Assembly: GCA_015231395.1 (NCBI GenBank) | Contig: JADGBP010000017.1 | Span: 1-13,862 of the forward strand | Direction of reading: 5' to 3' | Length of the DNA stretch: 13,862 nucleotides | Source of the DNA: Desulfamplus sp. | GTDB taxonomy: Bacteria; Desulfobacterota; Desulfobacteria; Desulfobacterales; Desulfobacteraceae | In this document: positions 8,561-13,862 of the stretch, in pieces | Layout: each line of letters begins with the position of its first letter | Numbering within the stretch: the stretch's first letter is position 1 | Notes under the pieces: generated by a model | The model's input: the letters and a program-made list of their open reading frames with translations, nothing else | Database searches by the model: none | What the model was told of the DNA's origin: nothing | Made by a program: the position numbers and the translations under genes

Positions 8561-8890
8561 TTAAGCATCAATCTGTTCATTGCATTTTTTGCAGAATCTC
8601 ACCCTTTTACCATTTTCCAGCTCTCTCATTCCAACGCGAACCGGCTTGATACACCTGGTGCACATTATCATGAGATTAGAATAATCAACCGGCATGGGTT
8701 TTTCAACAATACCTCCCTTAGGATTACCCTGAGTAGGTCTTTGATGAACTTTTGCAATATTCACATTCTCAACTACAGCCCGATTTTTTTTCCTGAGCAC
8801 CTTTAAAACCTTACCGACTTTTCCTTTGTCTTTACCGGCAAGAATTTTAACTTTATCATCAGTTTTTATTCGTGTTTTTACTCTTTCCAT
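8561..8890 (-). CDS. rplX: 50S ribosomal protein L24
   Basis: Encodes a 109-residue L24, an early assembly protein of the 50S subunit at the exit tunnel rim. The KOW motif (about residues 10-40, [20 protein letters not shown]) is followed by [21 protein letters not shown]-terminal pair of CXXC motifs (CTRC and CKKC, about residues 76-104) forms a zinc-ribbon-like end seen in some L24 proteins. The ATG at 8888-8890 has GAGG 7 nt upstream and gives the family start [16 protein letters not shown] at 8941 would add 17 residues without support. Confidence 0.96.
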   Translation of the reverse strand: MERVKTRIKTDDKVKILAGKDKGKVGKVLKVLRKKNRAVVENVNIAKVHQRPTQGNPKGGIVEKPMPVDYSNLMIMCTRCIKPVRVGMRELENGKRVRFCKKCNEQIDA

Positions 8891-8973
8891 TTGGAATCCT
8901 CTTAAATACTGAACTGTCATGCCCGGCAGGGGCACCCCCACTCACAAAGAAAACAGGATATCTCTATTTCTCA

Positions 8974-9132
8974 TCGTACAGGAATTGCTATCCAACGATA
9001 ATTGCATTGCAGCAAAGCTGCTTATGTTCTCGTATAGAAATTTCAATCCAATGATAATTGCAGCGAAGCTACTTATATTTTTATTCAGGAACTTGAATCC
9101 TGAAATAATTACAGAGAAGCTGCTTATGTTCT
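8974..9132. repeat. 51-bp degenerate tandem repeat, about three copies
   Basis: A core of the form gcagcaaagctgcttatgtt recurs at 9009, 9060 and 9111, exactly 51 bp apart, with several substitutions between copies. The inter-core segment (tcgtanagnaattnnnatccaa..., then gataattgca) also repeats, starting at 8974 and 9030; a 5-bp insertion makes that interval 56 bp. Copies are more diverged than in the other arrays, so this one looks older. Confidence 0.85.
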
Positions 9133-9133
9133 A

Positions 9134-9172
9134 AACAAAATATCTCTATTCTTTGAACAAAATATCTCTATT
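9134..9172. repeat. 22-bp-period direct repeat near the rplN stop
   Basis: The 17-mer aacaaaatatctctatt occurs exactly at 9134-9150 and 9156-9172. A diverged copy with gg for aa lies at 8952-8968, on the far side of the 51-bp array, so the array is bracketed by related words. Confidence 0.85.
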
Positions 9173-9186
9173 TTATGAGAAAAAGG

Positions 9187-9555
9187 CTAAAGAACTTCAG
9201 GTGCCAAAGAAATTATTTTCATAAATTTTTTGGCTCTAAGCTCCCTTGCAACCGGACCAAAAATACGGGTTCCAACCGGTTCGTTGGAATTGTTGATGAT
9301 AACGGCTGAATTGTCATCAAATCTTATCATGGAGCCATCAGGTCTTGAAATCTCCTTTTTGGTTCTGACAATCACAGCCTTTACAACATCACCTTTTTTT
9401 ACCTTGGCATTGGGTATGGCTTCTTTTACTGAAACCACAATAATATCCCCGATACCAGCATAACGTCTTTTCGAGCCACCAAGCACTTTAATACAATAAA
9501 GTTCCTTGGCTCCGGAGTTGTCTGCTACAGTCAATCTCGTCTCGGTTTGAATCAT
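9187..9555 (-). CDS. rplN: 50S ribosomal protein L14
   Basis: Encodes a 122-residue L14, which binds 23S rRNA and forms inter-subunit bridges near L19. The start [19 protein letters not shown], the signature [20 protein letters not shown] and the [20 protein letters not shown] end are all canonical. GGGGAG lies about 8 nt before the ATG. It is the first gene of the spc group, 45 nt after rpsQ, and is followed by an unusually long repeat-filled spacer. Confidence 0.98.
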   Translation of the reverse strand: MIQTETRLTVADNSGAKELYCIKVLGGSKRRYAGIGDIIVVSVKEAIPNAKVKKGDVVKAVIVRTKKEISRPDGSMIRFDDNSAVIINNSNEPVGTRIFGPVARELRAKKFMKIISLAPEVL

Positions 9556-9576
9556 TTTTCAACTCCCCTTAAATCA

Positions 9577-9625
9577 CAAACTGCCCTCTTGACAATCTCA
9601 TCAAACTGCTCTCTTGACAATCTCA
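9577..9625. repeat. 25-bp tandem duplication of the rpsQ 3' end
   Basis: The last 24 nt of rpsQ as read on the plus strand (9602-9625, caaactgctctcttgacaat plus ctca) recur immediately downstream of the gene at 9577-9600 with one substitution, a 25-bp period. The copy lies in the rpsQ-rplN gap and lost the stop codon (tca became aca). The gene itself keeps a normal C-terminus. Confidence 0.9.
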
Positions 9626-9858
9626 CTGACCCTGAATTTTTTTGTTTTGCTCAAAGGTCTTGACTCGGTAATTTGAACTATATCGCCGGTCTTACACTGA
9701 TTTGTTTCATCGTGAGCAGCATACTTTTTATATTTTTTGATATATTTTTTATAGACAGTGTGCTGAACAAGTCTTTCCACCTGAACAACAACCGATTTTT
9801 CCATTTTATCAGATACTACTGTTCCCAGCAGTACCTTTTTTCTTCCTCTTTCATTCAT
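9601..9858 (-). CDS. rpsQ: 30S ribosomal protein S17
   Basis: Encodes an 85-residue S17, an OB-fold primary 16S rRNA binder. It has [40 protein letters not shown], the [20 protein letters not shown] core and the [16 protein letters not shown] end, all typical. The ATG is 19 nt after rpmC, with only a weak GGGA about 12 nt upstream. The final codons have been duplicated downstream (25-bp period) without changing the protein. Confidence 0.97.
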   Translation of the reverse strand: MNERGRKKVLLGTVVSDKMEKSVVVQVERLVQHTVYKKYIKKYKKYAAHDETNQCKTGDIVQITESRPLSKTKKFRVSEIVKRAV

Positions 9859-9877
9859 GGCATCAACGTTTCCCGAA

Positions 9878-10075
9878 TCAGCTAATATTTAAGTTTGTCT
9901 CCCTGGATATCGTCATCAACCTTGCAATATCCTTTCTGATTTTCGGGAGAATGGCTGTGTTTTCAAGCCGACCCACACCATGCTGAAAACGGAGATTAAA
10001 AAACTCCTTTTTCAGCTCAGTCAGCTTAATGTCAATTTCATCTGCACTCATGGCTCTGATTTCACTTGTCTTCAT
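9878..10075 (-). CDS. rpmC: 50S ribosomal protein L29
   Basis: Encodes a 65-residue L29, a small helical protein at the exit tunnel next to L23 that contributes to the docking site for trigger factor and SRP. The pattern [40 protein letters not shown] and [10 protein letters not shown] matches the family. The ATG lies 5 nt after the rplP stop, with AAAGGG near the end of rplP as a probable SD. Confidence 0.96.
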   Translation of the reverse strand: MKTSEIRAMSADEIDIKLTELKKEFFNLRFQHGVGRLENTAILPKIRKDIARLMTISRETNLNIS

Positions 10076-10080
10076 GCGTA

Positions 10081-10488
10081 TTATACCCTTTCCACAAAGC
10101 GCGTTTTAACAGAGAGTTTATGTGCTGCAAGCTTAAGGGCTTCAACGGCAAGTTCTCTTGGCACACCTTCCATTTCATAGAGAATCCTGCCAGGCTTTAC
10201 AGCTGCAACCCATCCTTCGGTTGGACCTTTACCCTTACCCATTCTGACCTCAGCAGGTTTTTTTGTAATGGGTTTATCAGGGAAAAAACGTATCCATGTC
10301 TTTCCAAGTCTTTTGATTTTACGGGTCATTGCAATACGGGCAGCCTCAATTTGACGTGCATTGACATAACCGCATTCAACAGCCTGAAGACCAAATTCAC
10401 CAAAATTAAGTTCCGTTCCCCTGCTGGGTTTTCCCTTCAACCTACCGCGCATCCGTTTGCGGTATTTTACTTTTTTGGGACTCAGCAT
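10081..10488 (-). CDS. rplP: 50S ribosomal protein L16
   Basis: Encodes a 135-residue L16, which helps position tRNA in the A and P sites. The start [20 protein letters not shown], the segment [20 protein letters not shown], the signature [17 protein letters not shown] and [20 protein letters not shown] are canonical, and the length is usual. AAGGAG lies 6 nt before the ATG, 21 nt after rpsC. Confidence 0.98.
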   Translation of the reverse strand: MLSPKKVKYRKRMRGRLKGKPSRGTELNFGEFGLQAVECGYVNARQIEAARIAMTRKIKRLGKTWIRFFPDKPITKKPAEVRMGKGKGPTEGWVAAVKPGRILYEMEGVPRELAVEALKLAAHKLSVKTRFVERV

Positions 10489-10509
10489 AATTATCTCCTT
10501 ACCAGCTTG

Positions 10510-11157
10510 TTAAGCTGTAGCTTTCTGATCAGCATTGAGTACTTCGCCTTTAAATACAAATACCTTAATACCAATAAGACCATATGTGGTTTTTGCTTCG
10601 ATAAATCCATAATCCATATCAGCCCTGAGTGTATGAAGGGGAATCCTTCCTTCTTTATACCATTCAGTTCTGGCCATCTCTGCACCACCAAGCCTACCAG
10701 AGCAGATAATTTTAATTCCCTGTGCTCCAAACCGCATGGCAGAAGTTACACTTCTTTTCATCGCTCTTCTGAATGCAATTCTGCGTTCAAGCTGCAGGGC
10801 AATATTTTCTGCTACAAGCTGGGCATCGGTCTCAGGTCTGCGCACTTCTTTAATATCAATAAGAACTTCAGGGGATACAATGCCTTCAAGTTCCTGCTTC
10901 AAAAGTGCTATATCTGCCCCTTTTTTACCTATAATTATTCCTGGTCTTGCAGCAAACACCCTGACTCTGATACGTTTAGAGAAACGCTCAATTTCAATTT
11001 TTGAAATTCCCGCGTGATAAAGTTTTTTCTTGAGAAATTTCCTGATTTTGAAATCTTCATACACAAAACCGGCATACTCTTTATCAGCATACCATCTGGA
11101 GTCCCATGTTCCTGTGATACCTAATCTTAATCCAATTGGATTTACTTTTTGGCCCAA
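10510..11157 (-). CDS. rpsC: 30S ribosomal protein S3, TTG start
   Basis: Encodes a 215-residue S3, which lines the mRNA entry tunnel and contributes to helicase activity of the 30S subunit. The start [20 protein letters not shown] is typical. The type-II KH domain (about 40-110) has the [20 protein letters not shown] loop. The C-terminal domain carries [20 protein letters not shown] and [20 protein letters not shown]. Initiation is at TTG with GGGAGG 7 nt upstream. An ATG 4 nt earlier is out of frame. It follows rplV after 16 nt. Confidence 0.97.
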   Translation of the reverse strand: MGQKVNPIGLRLGITGTWDSRWYADKEYAGFVYEDFKIRKFLKKKLYHAGISKIEIERFSKRIRVRVFAARPGIIIGKKGADIALLKQELEGIVSPEVLIDIKEVRRPETDAQLVAENIALQLERRIAFRRAMKRSVTSAMRFGAQGIKIICSGRLGGAEMARTEWYKEGRIPLHTLRADMDYGFIEAKTTYGLIGIKVFVFKGEVLNADQKATA

Positions 11158-11173
11158 GCCATTCCCTCCCTAT

Positions 11174-11509
11174 TTAGACCGTTTCCGCAACTGTGACTGT
11201 TATATGGCTGGTTCTTTTCAGAATCCTTGCACCTCTGCCTCTGGCCCTGGCCCTGAATCTTTTCAAAGAGGGACCGTGATCAACCGATATATTTTTGACA
11301 ATAAGATCATCTACGTCAATTTCATTATTGTGCTCTGCATTGGCAACTGCAGACCTGAGGGTCTTTGATATAATACCGGCTGCCTTCAGGGGCATAAATT
11401 TAAGAAGATTAAGAGCATCCTCAACCTTCTTCCCTTTCACAGCATCCACAGGTGCACGCAGTTTAAACGGCGAAATACGCACATATTTTGTTACCGCTTT
11501 AACTTCCAT
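11174..11509 (-). CDS. rplV: 50S ribosomal protein L22
   Basis: Encodes a 111-residue L22, whose long beta-hairpin lines the exit tunnel near the macrolide site. The N-terminal [20 protein letters not shown] and the mid-section [17 protein letters not shown] are characteristic. The C-terminal hairpin has [20 protein letters not shown] followed by [11 protein letters not shown], the family signature. AAAGGA lies 7 nt before the ATG. It sits between rpsS and rpsC as expected. Confidence 0.97.
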   Translation of the reverse strand: MEVKAVTKYVRISPFKLRAPVDAVKGKKVEDALNLLKFMPLKAAGIISKTLRSAVANAEHNNEIDVDDLIVKNISVDHGPSLKRFRARARGRGARILKRTSHITVTVAETV

Positions 11510-11541
11510 CTGTATATCCTTTAACGTTTAAACCCGTCAGC

Positions 11542-11823
11542 TTATTTTTTCAATTTAGATTTTTTATCGCCAGCATGACCATAAAATGTTCGGGTTGGTG
11601 AAAATTCACCAAGCTTATGCCCTACCATGTTTTCTGTAACAAAGACGGGAATAAACTTTTTTCCATTATGCACTGCAAGTGTAACGCCAACCATTTCCGG
11701 AAAAATAGTTGATCTGCGTGACCATGTTTTAATTACCTGATTACTTTTACTATCCTGGAGTGCTACTACTTTTTTCAAAAGTTCCTGGGCTATATAAGGG
11801 CCCTTTTTCAACGACCTTGGCAT
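11542..11823 (-). CDS. rpsS: 30S ribosomal protein S19
   Basis: Encodes a 93-residue S19, which with S13 forms the head of the 30S subunit and contacts A-site t[62 protein letters not shown] and [17 protein letters not shown] are the standard motifs in order. The ATG follows rplB after 14 nt, with AGGTGAT as the SD overlapping the spacer. Confidence 0.98.
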   Translation of the reverse strand: MPRSLKKGPYIAQELLKKVVALQDSKSNQVIKTWSRRSTIFPEMVGVTLAVHNGKKFIPVFVTENMVGHKLGEFSPTRTFYGHAGDKKSKLKK

Positions 11824-11837
11824 ATCAGATCACCTAT

Positions 11838-12668
11838 TTATTTTTTCTTAGATCTTCTTTTTACGATGTACTGATTAGATCTCTTGTTTGTACGGGTCTT
11901 ATAGCCCTTAGAAGGCACACCCCATGGACTACATGGCTGCCTTCCGCCAGAAGATCTTCCTTCACCACCACCCATTGGATGATCAACAGGGTTCATTGCA
12001 ACACCCCTTACCGAGGGCCTTCTACCAAGCCATCGACTTCGACCAGCCTTTCCTAAGCTGAGATCACCATGTTTTTCATTGCCAACTCTTCCAATGGTTG
12101 CCTTGCATTTTATATGAACCATACGCACTTCGCCAGAAGGCAGAAGCACCTGGGCATATGTACCCTCTTTGGCCATGAGTCTTGCATAAGTACCGGCACT
12201 GCGCACTATCTGACCACCTTTGTTCTGCTTGAGCTCAACATTATGAATCCTTGTGCCCAGAGGTATGTTTTCAAGAGGAAGGCAGTTACCTGGTTTTATA
12301 TCAGATTGCGGACCTGTCTCAATAACATCTCCTACAGAGATATCCCGAGGTGCAAGAATATATCTTTTTTCTCCATCAGCATAGACCAGAAGGGCAATTC
12401 GTGCACTACGGTTCGGGTCATACTCTATTGCAGTCACTTTTGCAGGAATACCATCTTTATCCCGCTTGAAATCAATTATTCTATACTGTCTTTTGGCACC
12501 GCCACCCTTATGCCTGCTGGTTATTCTTCCGTATGAATTCCTTCCAGCCGTTTTTTTCAGTTTCTTAATAAGAGATCTTTCAGGTTTATCTTTTGTAATT
12601 TCATCAAATGTAAAATATTCCTGTGCTCTTCTTCCGGGTGATGTGGGTTTTGTTTTCTTAATTGCCAT
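11838..12668 (-). CDS. rplB: 50S ribosomal protein L2
   Basis: Encodes a 276-residue L2, a primary 23S rRNA binder next to the peptidyl-transferase centre. It has [20 protein letters not shown], the OB/SH3-like RNA-binding core (about 60-200), and the C-terminal signature [20 protein letters not shown] with [13 protein letters not shown]. The first histidine of the usual HPHGGGEG (the one implicated near the catalytic centre) is kept; the second is Met here. AAAGGGAT lies upstream of the ATG, 12 nt after rplW. Confidence 0.98.
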   Translation of the reverse strand: MAIKKTKPTSPGRRAQEYFTFDEITKDKPERSLIKKLKKTAGRNSYGRITSRHKGGGAKRQYRIIDFKRDKDGIPAKVTAIEYDPNRSARIALLVYADGEKRYILAPRDISVGDVIETGPQSDIKPGNCLPLENIPLGTRIHNVELKQNKGGQIVRSAGTYARLMAKEGTYAQVLLPSGEVRMVHIKCKATIGRVGNEKHGDLSLGKAGRSRWLGRRPSVRGVAMNPVDHPMGGGEGRSSGGRQPCSPWGVPSKGYKTRTNKRSNQYIVKRRSKKK

Positions 12669-12680
12669 GTTATTATCCCT

Positions 12681-12968
12681 TTAAACACCTTCAAAAAAAT
12701 CAATTCTTTGCCCGGGCATTAACCTCACAATGGCTTTTTTCCAGTCCCGTCTTTTTCCAAGTATGCGTCCCCGACGCTTTACTTTACCTTTTACATTTAA
12801 AGTATTTACAGATTTTACTTTGGCATTGAATATTTTTTCTATTGCATTTTTAATTTCCACCCGGTTTGCAGAGGGTGATACCTCAAAGGTAAGCTGGTTA
12901 GACTTAGCCTTCTGCAAATTGGACTTTTCACTCTGAACAGGCCGTCTTATGATATCATATTCGATCAT
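12681..12968 (-). CDS. rplW: 50S ribosomal protein L23
   Basis: Encodes a 95-residue L23, the tunnel-exit protein that docks trigger factor, SRP and Sec[61 protein letters not shown] and [20 protein letters not shown] follow the family pattern in order. The ATG lies 3 nt after the rplD stop, with GGGAGG inside the end of rplD, which suggests coupled translation. Confidence 0.97.
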   Translation of the reverse strand: MIEYDIIRRPVQSEKSNLQKAKSNQLTFEVSPSANRVEIKNAIEKIFNAKVKSVNTLNVKGKVKRRGRILGKRRDWKKAIVRLMPGQRIDFFEGV

Positions 12969-12971
12969 TAT

Positions 12972-13592
12972 TTAAGCAAGCCTCCCTTCAATTGCTTGGA
13001 TGGAAGATTCAACAAGCAGAAGATTATCGTATTTAAGAAGATCATATACATTAAGACCTTCTGTTTTCATTACTTTGAGATTCGGTATGTTCTGTGCAGA
13101 TAGAAAAAGATTTCTATCTTCTTCGCTTGTTATAATAAGTACCTTTTTCAAGCCAAGATTGCGAGTCACATTTACAAGTTCTTTTGTTTTAATTTGAGTC
13201 AGACCAAAAGAGTCAATTACAAATAGTTCATGATTCTGAAATTTTGAACTTAAAGCCATTTTCATGGCAAGACTCATTACTTTTTTGTTGACTTTATGAA
13301 CATACGATCTCTGTACCGGCCCGAAAATGACTCCACCACCTCTTCTAAGAGGTGATTTGATACCACCTGAGCGTGCATTACCTGTCCCTTTCTGCCTGTA
13401 TAATTTCCTCGTACTTCCTGCAACATCTGATCTGCCCTTGGTAACGGCAGTTCCTGAGCGTCTGGATGCAAGCTGCATTCTGACTACATCGTGCAGCACA
13501 CTCTTTTTTACAGGAACAGTGAATATCTCATCAGAAAGATTTACTTCTGAAACTTTTTCACCTGACCTGTTCAAAACATCTACAGCAGCCAT
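12972..13592 (-). CDS. rplD: 50S ribosomal protein L4
   Basis: Encodes a 206-residue L4, which binds 23S rRNA early in assembly, reaches into the exit tunnel by a loop and, in E. coli, represses the S10 operon. The basic loop (about 45-100) has RSGTAVTKGRSDVAGSTRKL and QKGTGNARSGGIKSPLRRGG, then FGPVQRSYVHKVNKKV. I chose the ATG at 13590-13592 because GAGG lies 6 nt before it and it gives the usual start. Upstream in-frame Met codons (13604, 13622) would include the SD. It is first in the window; the genes normally before it are outside. Confidence 0.96.
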   Translation of the reverse strand: MAAVDVLNRSGEKVSEVNLSDEIFTVPVKKSVLHDVVRMQLASRRSGTAVTKGRSDVAGSTRKLYRQKGTGNARSGGIKSPLRRGGGVIFGPVQRSYVHKVNKKVMSLAMKMALSSKFQNHELFVIDSFGLTQIKTKELVNVTRNLGLKKVLIITSEEDRNLFLSAQNIPNLKVMKTEGLNVYDLLKYDNLLLVESSIQAIEGRLA

Positions 13593-13714
13593 ATACTTCC
13601 TCATTAAAAAAATAACGACCATGCATCACTGCGAAATCATTGCAATACCCACAGTCGTAAATAATTAGTGACCAACCCGAATCTTGTCGTGATAAATCGA
13701 CTCACCTTATGGTC

Positions 13715-13742
13715 ATTATAAATCAATAGACATGATTTTAAA
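13715..13742 (-). promoter_or_regulatory. Candidate promoter upstream of rplD
   Basis: On the minus strand a perfect TATAAT (13715-13720) follows TTTAAA (13737-13742, 4 of 6 matches to the -35 consensus) after 16 nt. It lies about 120 nt before the rplD start. The surrounding DNA is very AT-rich, so such hexamers arise easily by chance, and this is a weak prediction. Confidence 0.25.
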
Positions 13743-13862
13743 GATTAAAACCAACCTTATCCTAAAAATCAAAATCAACATAATACTGAAAATCAAAAAC
13801 TGATATCATCCTTAGAAATCAAAATCAACGTGGTCTTGAGAATCAAAATATAGATAATCCTG
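13740..13862. repeat. Imperfect ~25-bp tandem repeats, about five copies
   Basis: Units of 22-27 bp start at about 13740, 13765, 13789, 13816 and 13841. Most begin with the theme aaaatcaaaatcaac and end with a variable tail like taatcctg or tcttgag. The array runs into the window edge and may continue. Divergence between copies suggests an older array than those at secY or infA. Confidence 0.75.

Larger units (their letters stand above)
8891..9186. other. 296-nt gene-free spacer between rplN and rplX
   Basis: This gap is unusually long for the rplN-rplX junction. From the rplN side it contains two 22-bp-period copies of a 17-mer (9134-9172), then about three copies of a 51-bp repeat (8974-9132), another diverged copy of the 17-mer (8952-8968), and a GC-rich hairpin at 8920-8934. 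The rplX SD lies at its left end. There is no convincing CDS. A 7-bp stem (9084-9090 with 9098-9104) and small GCAGC-AAA-GCTGC palindromes within the repeats could fold in the mRNA. Confidence 0.7.
13593..13862. other. Gene-free leader/spacer upstream of rplD
   Basis: At least 270 nt lie upstream of rplD without a recognisable CDS, and rplC, the usual neighbour, is not reached before the window ends. The distal half (13740-13862) is an array of imperfect ~25-bp repeats. The proximal half (13593-13720) contains an 11-bp imperfect stem (13612-13622 with 13709-13719, one G·U pair) that encloses about 86 nt with further short stems. On the minus strand seven T residues follow the stem, just before the rplD SD. 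Confidence 0.6.

Noticed and set aside
8891..8941. Extended rplX start at GTG 8941
   Set aside because: The extra 17 residues do not resemble L24, and a good SD precedes the ATG at 8890.
10066..11004. A 312-codon open frame on the plus strand
   Set aside because: It lies antisense to rplP and rpsC, has no recognisable family features, and its length follows from the codon pattern of the real genes opposite.
11838..12668. L2 with HPM in place of the common HPH motif
   Set aside because: The functionally implicated histidine is kept, and I recall the Met variant in deltaproteobacterial L2 proteins, so it looks like lineage variation and not a defect.
13740..13862. Could the repeats be a CRISPR array?
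   Set aside because: Units are imperfect, directly adjacent and AT-rich, with no unique spacers between identical repeats and no cas genes.

Overview
The window is one long ribosomal-protein gene cluster, read entirely from the minus strand (right to left). It corresponds to the S10, spc and alpha operons of bacteria joined end to end. AT-rich non-coding DNA, Zn-type S14, S4 and L36, an L24 with a Cys-X2-Cys pair, and L2 and SecY sequence styles suggest a Gram-negative anaerobe-like lineage. My best guess is a deltaproteobacterium of the Desulfobacterales type. That is recognition from protein style, not a measured placement.

Layout in transcription order (13862 to 1): an upstream spacer with imperfect ~25-bp repeats and a structured leader; the rest of the S10 group, rplD-rplW-rplB-rpsS-rplV-rpsC-rplP-rpmC-rpsQ; the spc group, rplN-rplX-rplE-rpsN-rpsH-rplF-rplR-rpsE-rpmD-rplO-secY; then infA-rpmJ and the alpha group rpsM-rpsK-rpsD-rpoA-rplQ; and finally a strong intrinsic terminator at 26-72. 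All 27 genes look intact. The genes that normally precede rplD (rpsJ, rplC) lie outside the window. The adk and map genes, often found between secY and infA, are absent.

The genes supply 24 ribosomal proteins, initiation factor IF-1, the SecY translocon channel and the RNA polymerase alpha subunit. The cluster therefore couples synthesis of the translation, secretion and transcription machineries. Most junctions are a few to tens of bases, with a Shine-Dalgarno (SD) sequence just before or inside the previous gene's end, consistent with polycistronic transcription. Five genes (rpsC, rplE, rpsN, rpsE, rpsD) start with TTG and one (rpsM) with GTG, nearly all behind strong SD sequences.

The unusual feature is the spacers. 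At least seven junctions carry private tandem repeats with different unit lengths (14, 16, 22, 25, 26, 32 and 51 bp). In several cases the repeat includes or touches the stop codon of the upstream gene (rpsQ, infA, secY). This looks like repeated local tandem duplication at gene ends in an otherwise conserved operon. I found no mobile element, CRISPR array, tRNA or novel protein system here.
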